A DNA stretch of 64,000 nt, taken from Agapanthus africanus. Its lineage: Eukaryota > Streptophyta > Magnoliopsida > Asparagales > Amaryllidaceae. Location of the stretch: NCBI GenBank assembly GCA_030015575.1, contig CM057344.1, positions 594,216,410 to 594,280,409 on the forward strand, given 5' to 3'. The notes below the pieces were generated by a model that saw only the letters and a program-made list of their open reading frames with translations, did no database searches and was not told where the DNA came from. Of the stretch, positions 1 to 10,302 are shown piece by piece. The first letter of the stretch is position 1, and each line of letters starts with the position of its first letter. The position numbers were made by a program, and so were the translations under genes.

Positions 1-1706
1 GGGTTAAAGGACCCCACAGTCCGTGTTTTAGTTTAAGGACGCTTAAGTCCGCGGGTTTAAGGACCCCACAGTCCATGTTTTAGTTTAAGGACGCTTAAGT
101 CCATAAGTTTAAGGACCCCACAGTCCGTGTTGATGTGTGGTTGTCGGGACCCGTCACCTCTCTGACATCGTTGAAGGATTACAATGATAGGAGTCAAAGG
201 AGTTCGGAGATGTACCCTCGAACCGGTCGTGAATTGATTTAAGAGAGAGCAGCTGTGCTCAGTCGATTTAATTTGAGGACTTACGGCCATGATTGGGCTA
301 AATCCAGTTGAAAAATATTCAACGTTTTTATTTATTTTTGGTCTATTAGACCTGTGCTAGGGCTTTGCCCACATTTAAATAATGCATTGCATTGCTTTTT
401 ATTTTTATTTGGGCTCTGCCCAGAAAGGATGCAGAGCATCAATTTGTTTTGGGCTCTGCCCATTTATAAGTGATGCAGAGCATCAATTTTATTTGGGCTC
501 TGCCCTTTTATTGCTTTGCAATTTATTTTGGCCTGCAAGGTCTTTTTGACTTGGGCCTGGCCCTTTAACAAAAGAAATGCATTGCATTTTTCAGGCGCTT
601 TGCGCCAATCAAAGAGCGCAAGCGCTTGTGGTGATGACATGTGTCATGCAAGTGCAGTGCGCTGCGCTGGTGCGCTACGCTGGTGCGCTACGCTTGCGCT
701 GCTGACACGTGGCGCGCTCTGGTGAGTTACGCCAATTTCAGAGAGCAAAGCTCTATCTTAAAGCGCATAGCGCAAGTAGTTCAGATGCTGACACGTGGCG
801 CTCTCTGGTGGCTTGCGCCAACCCAAGAGCGCAACAGTGCAGATTTACAAGTGTAAGGCACTATTAATTTGAGAATCTTTTAGATTCCAAAACCAAAGGT
901 TCATAAAAGAAGTGCAAAGCACTTTTTGTTTTCTTGATCTGATTTAGATCAAAGAAAACAAGTTCCTCTTGTTTTTCTTATTTCAGAGAACCCGAGGTTC
1001 ATAAAAAGTGCAAAGCACTATTTTTATTTGTTTTTTATTGAAGATCATTGATCTTGTTCTTAGATCAATGATCTATTAGAAGAAATTCTTCTATTTTAAA
1101 GGTTTTTACCTTTTTTCTTCTTAAGATTTCTTCAGAGTTCTCTCTATTTGAAATTTTTGATTTCTCACAAAATGTTGATGTCTTTGAATTGAGCTTTAGG
1201 GTCCTTTTTATAGTGCCCATAAATTAGTTAAAGAGATCTTTCTCTGAGTGATTTGGGGAATTTTCCCCACCGTTGGATCTTTGATCCAAGGGTCTCTGTT
1301 TTACAGAAGAAAATCTTCTTGTTTTAACAAGAACGGAAAGATTTCTTTAAAATCTTAATTCTATTTGGCGCAAATGCCCCAGCGCGTGACACGTGTCAAG
1401 CAGCGCACAGCGCGGCGCGACTGCGTTAGCGCATCTGCTCTGACACGTGTCGCGCAGCGCAAAGCGCAGCGCGACTGCGCTAGCGCATCTGCGCTGACAC
1501 GTGTCGCGCAGCGCAGTGCTTGCGCAACTGAAGCGTTGCTTCCTTTTGTTTTTTAATAGAGCTTGCTCTGATTGGGCGCGCCTTCTTGGGCGCTGCGCTG
1601 ACGTATCAGCGCCTGACACGTGGCGCGTTGCGCCCAAGATTTGAAGCGTTGCTTCAAAATTTGAATTTTGAATTTCAACAGAGCTTTGCTCTGATTGGGG
1701 GAAACA
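1..1706 (-). repeat. 3' LTR of element A (partial, cut by window start)
   Basis: Position 1 aligns with about 21,212 of the right LTR, and homology runs to the shared end GGGGGAAACA at 1,706 and 22,906. In element orientation the LTR opens with TGTTTCCCCC and closes with GGGGAACA, so its ends form a short inverted repeat. The first ~150 bp hold GGAC-N6-GTCC modules. From about 360 onward the sequence is dense in short palindromes such as AGTGC AAA GCACT and GATGC AGA GCATC. Confidence 0.92.
1203..1212 (-). promoter_or_regulatory. LTR TATA box (3' LTR copy)
   Basis: The minus strand reads TATAAAAAGG about 495 bp inside the LTR start, followed by GGACCC. The same box sits in the 5' LTR at 22,402-22,411, and element B has TATATAAAGG in the equivalent position, also followed by GGACCC. 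Conservation between diverged LTRs supports this as the element's sense promoter, with transcription toward lower coordinates. Confidence 0.6.
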
Positions 1707-1726
1707 AATGCCCCCCACCGTTGCGC
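1707..1726 (-). other. Polypurine tract of element A
   Basis: On the element strand a purine run (CGGTGGGGGGCA) lies directly before the TG that opens the 3' LTR. This is where plus-strand DNA synthesis is primed in LTR retrotransposons. It fixes the LTR boundary at 1,706, even though the palindrome-rich character of the sequence continues for another ~700 bp. Confidence 0.75.
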
Positions 1727-1808
1727 TCACGTGGCGCGCACGTAAGTGCAGCGGTGGCAAGCTTCTGACCGTTGGATCAACGGGTGAGCTGAAGGGGCAC
1801 AAACGCCC

Positions 1809-1818
1809 TATAAATAGG
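1809..1818 (+). promoter_or_regulatory. TATA box for the antisense transcript
   Basis: TATAAATAGG lies on the plus strand about 820 bp upstream of the antisense ATG. The downstream CT-rich stretch around 1,820-1,850 is a plausible start region. It points away from the LTR into the element and so would drive the antisense PMD gene rather than gag-pol. Inference from sequence and position only. Confidence 0.5.
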
Positions 1819-2632
1819 ACCTCTGTCCCTTAGAAAATCTTCACCATTTCAAGATTTTTGATTTTCCAGAGCTTTGCTCTTGCTTCAGAACTTCAGAGCT
1901 TTGCTCATTTCCAAAGTTAGAAACTTTAGGTAAAATTAATCTAAATTAAACTAAATTAATTCAAACCAATCTTAAACCAAAGAGCTTTGCTCTCACAGAT
2001 CTTTTGATCTAAAGAAATCCCCATTGGGGTTTCATAAACAGAGCTTTGCTCTCAAAAACTTATAGATCTACAGAGATCTTGTTCATGGGTTCTAATCCAT
2101 GAACAGAGCTTTGCTCTTGGATCAAATGTAGATCTTTTAGATCTGAAAAATGAAGAACTTATTATAAGTTTTCATGGATTTTTCAAGATTCCAAAAATTT
2201 TAATTCTTTTAAGTGTTAAAAAAAATTTGATGGATCTTTCCATTATTACCACAGAGCTATGCTCTTTTAAGGAATTTTATTCCTTTGAGACCAGAATTTG
2301 ACAAATGTCATTCTGTGACAGAGCTTTGCTCTGAAAGAGGAGATTTTCTCCTTGTCTCTAGGGATCTCCCATTGATGAGAATATTCTCTTGGGGGTCTTT
2401 TCATTAATTGACAGTCTCAACCAATGATGGGGCTGTCTTATTTCATGAGGCACTGTCATCCAGATTTTATGGGTCCCCATTTAGTTCCCTACCCACTGCA
2501 CTGCTGTGTGGTGTAATTAATTAATTTTAATTTAATTAATCTTTAATTTAATTAGTTAATTAATGAATTTTTTTAACGCCAAGCGTTGGAATTACAACAC
2601 TAACGGCTAATTTCTGTTCACTTGCAGCGATC

Positions 2633-5600
2633 ATGTCTCTCGACACCTTATTCCCGTTTGTTCGTTCAGAGGAGGGATTTCCCGAGGCGCCCTTGGACCG
2701 TGAAGTCTTGGCCATGATCAAGGACCACGACCCAGAGTATAAGAGTCTACATCTTTGGGGGTCGTGGTACAATCGGATCATTATGGGTTGACGCAGCTTC
2801 ACATGCTCAGTGCCGTCAGAACCCATCATAGCGATCCACTACGCCAGTCCACCCCCGGTACAGTATGCCGTGGAGATGGTCGATTGGACCTCAAAGGGCT
2901 TTCTACATCCTGCGATAGATGCGATTCCGGTTCAGCGTCCCATGGTTTTAGATATCCTGGGACGCCGTATCTGTCAAGGTGAGGCACGACCTTGGGGGCA
3001 ATCATATAACATAGGTCTGATCCCCTGCCACCCGATCGGCTACCTGCCATGGGCTCGGTATATCCTGTCGACGAAGAAGTCGCAGTTGATAAAATTAGGA
3101 TTATATACCGCAGTTTATGTCTCTCTCTTCCAGTATCCCACGCTCCCCACCTGATGGTTCAAGGCTTCTTGGAGCAGTGGAACATTCCTACCCACACTTT
3201 CCTTGCCATGTATCGGGAAGTGTCAATCTCTTTGGAGGAGTTCACGGAGGTATCCGGTTTACCAATCATAGGGGAACACTATGAGGAGTTGCTCCCGACA
3301 GACGAGTACGTCTTCGGTGCTAAGCCGGTGGTAAGGGGGCTCACGCCGGAGAATACTGTTCAACACCAATTCCCAAGCTTGATTAAAGTGTTGAACATCT
3401 ATGAGTCCCTTTTCATCGAACATGGGAGTCGAGGAGTTAACTTTGAGGATTTCATCGCTCGGTTCCTTCGCCCAAGCGTCCTCTCATCAGAAGCTGCCAA
3501 GTTCGCTACCCTGGATGACCCTTTCGGTCTAGGTGTGGATAACCTGCCGGAGAAGAAGATAGACCAAAAGGGTTTTTTCCTTCCGGACTTCCCGACTATG
3601 TCTTTTGCAGAAATTGTGGCCCCTGGGATGGACGAGGAGGCCTTTTTCTTAGGATTTCTCGGGTTGTGGCTGAGTTGGTTTGCGATCCCAATGCACTCTC
3701 ACCGTATGCGGCCCTCTGTCTTTTACCCAGCCCACCGGATGGCCATCGGGGTAAAAGTGGCTATTGGGATAGCCGGCTTGGCACACTTATATCATGGCCT
3801 CAGTCGAGCAGCGGATGCTAATGAGCCCGGGGTACTGCACGTGGTCTTCCCGATGCACTACTTTGTATCGTGGCTCGAGCTACACACAGCGGGTGTCTTC
3901 GGCATGCACAAAAGGCCCTCGTTCTTCGACAAGTGTGGTTTCCCTCGCATTATACAGCTGATCGGCGCATCAATTCTGACCCCATCACCACGGAATGCCA
4001 GGGGTTTACTCCTTCACCCTCACACCGTTGGAGCCGGGATGTCCTTTGTTGACAAGGTATTGACCATTGGAAAGGCGTCCACCACTGCAGTGCGACCATT
4101 ACAAGACCCCTTTAAGGATGGAGCCTCGGTTTTGACAGCCCGGGAGACCCTCCACTTGTATTCTATTAGACTGGGCTTCCTAGTCTTCAGGCAGAACGGT
4201 GCGGCAATTTTCATGAGATATAACCCGTATCGTTTCGCCCAACAATTGGGCTACGATCAAGGGGTACCCTTGGAAGCTTTCCTACTGGAACCTGCCACCA
4301 CTGAAGAAGAGATGGAGAACACGCTGCATCACTTCATGGGCCTGAACACAGGTTCTCATTTTTTTATCAGTGCGCCGGCCTGCGCCCCACGACTCCTCAA
4401 CGTATATAAAGAATGGTATAATCATGCGAAGGGAGCCGTTATAAAGGAGGAAAGGCGATTGCTGGTTGACCGTAAAGGTGTGCCTCCAGGTACCGACCGT
4501 AACGCTCCCGTAGTGCCAAAGACCCCGGTGGTCCCCCTCTAAAAGATGCCAGGGCCGGACCATCGCGTGCGCAAAGTCCTCCACACGGATCGCCACTCCC
4601 CGATATTGCGGATGCACCTCCAGCGCCCTGTGCTCCAGTGGAGACAGTGGCTGTAGCCTCGCCAGAGTCTGGCGTAGGTGCGGACATCGGGACCCGCCGT
4701 CCCAAGGTGGCTGCTAAGCGTAAGTCGATCCCGGGGGCACCTAGGATTGGTGAGCAAAAGAAAAAGAAGAAGTCACTCTTCGCTGCAGACGTCGCGTTCG
4801 GTCAGGAACCCCACGCTCCTTATGGTGAGGGCCTGAGTGAATATGGGACTAACGAAGGGTTAGTCATGCCGCCGGATGACACCGACTTGGAGGCCGCCCT
4901 CGAAGCTTCGGAGCGGTTAGCGAGGCGCGACGCGTGGCTGGCTAAGCTTGCGGCATCAGGTAATCACTAGTCACATTTTTTTGTTGCATCATATTTTCAT
5001 TATTGCCTTTGACTAACATTCTTCCTTCTTTTCTTCCAACAGGCATCACCACTGAAGAAGCCATCGCCGCTTCCCTGAAGACTTTCCAAGAGGAGGAACG
5101 TCTTAGAGCGTCCATGGGCCTTAGTAAGTTTCAATTCATCAAGTTTTCATTTCCCTTGTATTATGGTCGATCTAACCTCTTCCTTTTTATCGCAGGAACC
5201 TCAATGTCGTTCCCGCCAAGCGACGTGGACATTTTGCTAGCTGCCGAAGTCCCAGTCTCGTCGGGGCTGCAGCAAGAGCCTCGACTCGACGAGTCAACGA
5301 GGGATGCCTTGAAGAATTTGGAGACATCCCTGTATACGGACGAGGACGCCTTAATGAAAGAGGCTCTGGTGAGGTCCGTTTCAACGGCCCGGGAGGAAAG
5401 GAAGCGGCTGAGGCGTGAGGCGAAGGCGCGCCGGGATGCTTTGGCTACGGGAGCGGGCCCCAGCACCGTCCCTCGTGCTGATACTCCTTCCGAAGAGGCC
5501 CCCGTCACCCTATCCACCGCTCGCAGACAAGTGGCGTGCGCGGTTCGGAGCGCAAATGATAAATCCACTTCAGGTAACATTTCTTTCAGAATCTTGTTAT

Positions 5601-7430
5601 ACGAATTAGAAAGCCATCGGTTCTTATATATTCTATCCTGTAGGGCCTAGTCCGACCGAGGGGGAGGCGGAGACCGTTGATCCCAAGGAAACAGAGGAGG
5701 CGGCATCTGCCGAACCTGAGCTGACGGTCGGCAACGTCGCTGGGGCTGCGGAGCCTGAGATGGAGGCTGAGGGATCTGCAGCCGAGAAGGTTATTGATGC
5801 TGAGCCTGAAGTGGCGGCAGATGAAATGATCATTACAACTGAGCCCAGGGTGGTTTGCGGATGAGGCTCTTGAGGCCGGCGACCTCGTGGTGACGGCGGA
5901 TGAACCGATGGAGACCGCGGAGCCCGAAGAAGTAGCGGGTGAGATGGGTACGACTCTTGGGGAAGAGTTAGCCACTCTCTCCCAAGAGTCCGGCAACGCT
6001 CCAATCATTGCCCTCCCCGCCTACGATCTTCCGCCATCTCCTGGCCGCGTGAGCACGACGACGGTCCCCATCGAGTCGGGTGATGAGGCCACGGGCGGTG
6101 GCCTCATGTCGATGGAGGAGGGAGTCGCCTCCGTTTCAGCCGGCAGCTCATCAGGTAAATCCCAAATTGCTGTCTTTCTTTACCTTACAATCCTTTCTGA
6201 CAAATTCACCTTTTTCGTAACGCAGGTGCGGCCAGCGCCGATGCCCCACTGCTCGAGGGAGCGCCTTCAACGACTGCCTTGGCGGTGGTCACCTCTCAAC
6301 CCTCTCTGATACCATCGAAGATGTTGGAAGGTATGGGTTTGCAATTTATTAATCTTATCTTTCAGATGTATAATTTGTGAACTAAAGTCGTACTGTTATG
6401 TCTTTTCAGGAGTGCTCTTTGATCATCTATATCAAGTGTTGCTCCCACACTTCTCCTTCCCATCTGAACTCGCTTCTTCCTCCGGTGGCACTGGTAAGTA
6501 TGGTTTCTATTGATATCTTTCTTTTTCATTGATGGAATTACTTCTAACTTTTTTCTCGTCCCGACTGCACTGCTACAAATCGAAGGGGGAGAAGAAAGAT
6601 CGGCCACACCACCGGCCCTTCCGGCCTTGCCACCTGCTTCGACTGGTATAGTAAACTATCTTATCAATGACTTTTTCCATATTTATTGAATCATCATCTA
6701 ATCGCATTTTGTCTTTCCAGCTATCGTTCCGGTCTTGGCGCCCTTTGAGTCTCATATTATAATACCGGCAGGCCCTTCCCAGAGACGTCCGTCCTCGAAA
6801 GGTGCGGCGAATAGTCTGCGTATGTTGAGCGACTACATCGAGGAACTCGACGTCGAGGCTCCTACGTCTGCTGCGGACTTCGCTACGACGGTTAACTCGA
6901 TGCTGGTAATATTTGCCAATTTCCATGACGAGGGCATCGTCGCATCTTGGGTTAATCTCTGCAGAGAGATTGAGGCTCGCCTTCATCAGCTGGAGTCAAT
7001 ACGTCTTGCCCCCGAGGTTTTGGCCGTGGGTACTCAACGAGGAGCATGGCTCAAGCAAAGCACATCTCATTTCTGCCATTTGGAACAAGAAGCAGCTTTG
7101 AGGCTGAAGGAGTGCTAGGAGTCTTCAAGCGAAACTGCTCGCCTGCGTGCTGAAGTTGAGGCGAACGCCGCTGAGGTAAAGGCCGTCTTCGAGGGCCTTC
7201 TGGAGCGCATCTCAAATGGGCTAAAACTGAAGTGGGCACTTGACGTTGCCGAGCGTAATGCCCAAGGCCACGAAGCCACTCAGCAGGCCGTCAGGGAGCA
7301 TCTCACATCTCTCTTGTAGCAAAGGGCTCAGGTGGAAGCAGAGATGGCGGTGGTAGCTGATCAGCAAAAGGCGTGGAAGGAAGTGCATGAACAATTACTA
7401 AAGTTATGCAAGACGCTTCCTTCCCAGTAG
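2633..7430 (+). CDS. Antisense plant mobile domain (PMD) protein gene of element A, multi-exon
   Basis: The coding stretch begins MSLDTLFPF at 2,633. The PMD core lies at about 3,150-4,250, with the family pattern of FLEQW, THTF, SISLEEF and SGLP seen near 3,170-3,290. A Pro/Lys-rich linker, acidic Ala/Glu-rich segments and a helical C-terminus (6,735-7,430) follow. Plant-type GT-AG introns can be read at about 4,960-5,042, 5,124-5,195, 5,574-5,643, 6,155-6,225, 6,331-6,409 and 6,646-6,720. Known: PMD proteins (MAIN/MAIL1 family in Arabidopsis) act in the nucleus in silencing, and PMD domains also occur inside transposons. The gene runs opposite to gag-pol and has a relative in element B (51,021-55,623). 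It looks slightly broken, with a few interruptions. Its role for the element is unknown; interference with host silencing is a guess. Confidence 0.7.
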
Positions 7431-7715
7431 TCCTCCTTGTATCCATATACTTGTAAAAATTTTCTTTTCCTTCTTCGAATAACATGTATCCATTCTTTAT
7501 TCTTTTGTACGATTTACCCTGTATTTGATTGAAGTCAATAAATAAAGATACATATTTTTTCTCTGCAATGTCTTGTATACTCTTTTGCTTTCTGTCTTCT
7601 CTTATTATCAGCATGCTGTCATAATTAGCAGGTAATAGAGTAAGCATCTTGATTTCTTCACGAGATAGCGATGGCTTAGGTCGCAGGTTCAGATCTGCCG
7701 CCTAAGACTTTTCAG
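7431..7715 (+). terminator. 3' UTR and poly(A) signal of the antisense gene
   Basis: Beyond the stop at 7,430 the sequence is T-rich and holds overlapping AATAAA signals at 7,537-7,547 (AATAAATAAAG). This fits a plant 3' end for the antisense transcript. No other gene is seen here. Confidence 0.5.
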
Positions 7716-7888
7716 CTCTATAAGCCGTGAGGGTCTCATAGAGACTTTTCTCCCTACGGATCGAGAGGATCTCGCAGGTGGGTCTTCTCCTTAGGAATCG
7801 TGAGGATTCCTAAGTGTGTTTTCTCTTATAAGTCGTAAGGATCCTATAAGAGAATTTTTCCCTCTTACGAGTCGAGAGGACCCGTAAG
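7716..7888. repeat. Hairpin array 1 of element A
   Basis: Five consecutive inverted repeats of ~26-30 bp. The clearest has arms CTTAGGAATC (7,790-7,799) and GATTCCTAAG (7,805-7,814) around loop GTGAG. Neighbours have different stems (CTCTTATA with TATAAGAG; CTTACGAGTC with GACCCGTAAG) but near-constant loops GTAAG and GAGAG. The array lies just past the antisense gene's 3' end. Confidence 0.8.
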
Positions 7889-8039
7889 CGGTTGTTTCCC
7901 TCCCTGTCGAAACTCGACTTTGGAGAGTGAGACCCTTGAATAGTATGCAAGAGACCGTTTTAGACCGACTTGCAGGGTCCCATTGTTCAGGAAGCAAGTT
8001 TTTTAATCCCTGCTGCCTGAGGCTTCATCTTGCAAGTCG

Positions 8040-9195
8040 AGACGAATCAGGAATTTCCCGCGGAGACACTGGTTTCTCTGCGAGCCGACACGAATCAGGA
8101 GGCTCTCGTCAAGGATGCTGGTTTCCCTGAGTTGAGGTATTTGCCAAGGATTATTTGTTTCCTTGGTGTTGAAACGAATCGAGAATTTCCCACGGAGACA
8201 TTGGTTGCTCTGTGAGTCGATGCGAATCAGGAGGCTCTCATCAAGGATGTTTGTTTCCCTGAGTTGAGGTATTTGCCAAGGATTATTTGTTTCCTTGGTG
8301 TTGAAACGAATCGAGAATTTCCCATGGAGACATAGGTTGCTCTGCGAGTCGATGCGAATCAGGAGGCTCTCGTCAAGGATGTATGTTTCCCTGAGTTGAG
8401 GTATTTGCCAAGGATTATTTGTTTCCTTGGTGTTGAAACGAATCGAGAATTTCCCATGGAGATACTGGTTTCTCTGCGAGTCGACGCGAATCAGGAGGCT
8501 CTCATCAAGGACGCTAGTTTCCCTGAATTGAGGTATTTGCCAAGGATTATTTATTTCCCTGGTGTTGAAACGGATCGTGAATTTCCCGCGGAGACACTGG
8601 TTTCTCTGCGAGTCGACGCGAATCAGGAGGCTCTCATCAAGGATGTTAGTTTCCCTGAATTGAGGTATTTGCCAAGGATTATTTGTTTCCCTGGTGTTGA
8701 AACGAATCGAGAATTTCTCGCGGAGACACTGGTTTCTCTGCGAGTCGACGCGAATCAGGAGGCTCTCATCAAGGACGCTAGTTTCCCTGAATTGAGGTAT
8801 TTGCCAAGGATTATTTGTTTCCTTGGTGTTGAAACGGATCGAGAATTTCCCGCGGAGACACTGGTTTCTCTGCGAGTCGATGCGAATCAGGAGGCTCTCT
8901 TCAAGGACACTTGTTTCCTCGAGTTGAGGTATTCGCCAGAGATTATTTGTTTCCCTGGTGTTGAAACGAATCGAGAATTTCCCACGGAGACACTGGTTGC
9001 TCTGCGAGTCGATGCGAATCGGGAGGCTCTCGTCAAGGATGTTTGTTTCCCTGAGTTGAGGTATTTGCCAAGGATTATTTGTTTCCTTGGTGTTGAAACG
9101 AATCGAGAATTTCCCACGGAGACACTGGTTGCTCTGCGAGTCGACGCGAATCAGGAGGCTCTTCGTCAAGGACACTTGTTTCCTCGAGTCGAAGG
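8040..9195. repeat. 132-bp tandem repeat array, about nine copies
   Basis: The phrase GTTGAGGTATTTGCC (or a near match) recurs at 8,131, 8,263, 8,395, 8,527, 8,659, 8,791, 8,923 and 9,055, an exact 132-bp period, with a degenerate ninth copy near 9,187. Because 132 is divisible by three and the unit lacks stops in two frames, long open frames appear on both strands. I read these as by-products. Known: Tat/Ogre-type elements have a hypervariable, tandem-repeat-rich 3' region. Confidence 0.93.
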
Positions 9196-9389
9196 ATTTG
9201 CCGAAGACACTGATTTCTTCGGGGTTGGGATGAACCGTCGAGATTTGGCTTTGTTTTCTGGCGGAGCCTGTTGGGAAAGTATGGTTCCCTCTTTGTTTGC
9301 GCCCTTGGATTGTATACAGGGATCGATGTGATCTCAACTGTAAGGCCAAAGTTTTATCATTTCTTTTTTTTTGTTTTATTTCCGCGATG

Positions 9390-9612
9390 CTCTATCATTT
9401 CAGCTTTTATATCGTGATGGTCGCGATTGCCCATTCATTTCGGCTATTTTTCGCGGTGCCCAATCATTTCGGCTGTTTATTTTGTTTTTACTCGCTGCTT
9501 TTTATTGCGAGTTTCCCCATCATTTCGGCTATTTCGCATGCATACATTTTTACTTGTTGCTTTTTATTGCAAGTTGTCCCATCATTTCGGCTATTTCATA
9601 TGCATGTGCGGC
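9390..9612. repeat. Dispersed TCATTTCGGCT repeats
   Basis: TCATTTCGGCT or a one-base variant recurs five times, spaced 27-60 bp, often followed by ATTT and a GCATGCAT-like palindrome. Element B has the complementary block at 48,410-48,640, so this repeat predates the split of A and B. No gene is seen. Confidence 0.75.
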
Positions 9613-9773
9613 CTACTGGCTTTTCGCCGTAAACCTGAAATTAAACACCGATTTCGGTATCAGCACCGCTACAACTGGGATATTGCCAGGAGCGAATCAT
9701 CATCTGCCTCTGTCGATGTCGAACAAGGATGGCTTAGCGAACAGGGTTAAGGTCCTGTCGACTAAGGCTTTAA

Positions 9774-9945
9774 CTTCATGAGCCGTAAGGGTCTCACAAA
9801 GGTATTTCTCCCTACAAGTCGTGAGGATCTTGTAGGTGTATTTTTTCCTTAGGAATCGTGAGGATTCCTAAGTGTATGTTCCTCTGTAAGTCGTAAGGAT
9901 CCTACAAGAGGGTTTTCTCCTTGTAAGTCGAGAGGACTTAGAAGG
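9774..9945. repeat. Hairpin array 2 of element A
   Basis: Consecutive inverted repeats include CCTACAAG with CTTGTAGG (9,811-9,836, loop region GTGAG), then CTTAGGAATC with GATTCCTAAG again, then weaker units with loops GTAAG and GAGAG. Order and loops match arrays 1 and 3, while most stems differ. Confidence 0.8.
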
Positions 9946-10121
9946 GTTGTTCATCATGCGTACATATCCCAGTCGCGGATGGGACTTGGTTAGGGAAATG
10001 TTTATTCGCGCCCGTGGATTGTATACAAGGGTCAGTATTGAGCCACTTGTAGGGCATAAATTGAAGGTTGTGGGGGTTGCTTAAGCACAGGTTTAGGTCT
10101 CTGTGACTTAAGACTTTCAAA

Positions 10122-10292
10122 TCTTATGAGCCGTGAGGGTCCCATAAGAGAGTTCTCCTTACGAGTCGTGAGGATCTCGTAAGTGTATTTTCTCTTTAGG
10201 AATCGTGAGAATCCCTAAGTGTGTTGCTCCCTTGTGAGTCGTAAGGATCTCACACAGGTGGTTTCTCCTTATAAGGTCGAGAGGATCTTGTA
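10122..10292. repeat. Hairpin array 3 of element A
   Basis: Units include CTTATG with CATAAG, CTTACGAG with CTCGTAAG around GTGAG, GTGAG with CTCAC around GTAAG, and CTTATAAGGTC facing GATCTTGTAAG, where two mispairs are G-U compatible in RNA. A block of ~50-60 bp about 175 bp before the array resembles 48,000-48,060 of element B. Confidence 0.78.
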
Positions 10293-10302
10293 AGTGTCCT
10301 TT

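Larger units (their letters stand above)
1707..2632 (+). promoter_or_regulatory. Promoter and leader region of the antisense PMD gene
   Basis: This stretch lies between the polypurine tract and the antisense ATG and has no counterpart in the 5' LTR, so it is internal sequence. It holds a palindrome around CCGTTGGATC, a TATA box at 1,809-1,818, then a leader of ~800 bp dense in short hairpins (AGAGC TTT GCTCT recurs about six times). It ends with an AT-rich block and a good plant 3' splice site, pyrimidine-rich and ending in CAG at 2,627, just before the ATG. I infer a 5' UTR intron whose donor I could not place. Confidence 0.55.

Noticed and set aside
1347-1802. LTR open frames of 60-151 codons on both strands (also 22,546-22,984)
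   Set aside because: Arg/Ala/Cys-rich translations of GCGC-type palindromes, present on both strands and not conserved in element B.
1707-2520. First reading that the LTR of element A extends to about 2,510 and that the right copy is truncated at 22,906
   Set aside because: The polypurine tract at 1,707-1,726, the TG...CA ends shared by both LTRs, and element B's LTR starting at the same point (25,280) place the boundary at 1,706. The later sequence is internal leader with the same palindromic style.
8003-9349. Long open frames on both strands (448 and 311 codons) as genes
   Set aside because: They are produced by the 132-bp tandem repeat, whose length is divisible by three. No start context, domain or conservation in element B supports them.
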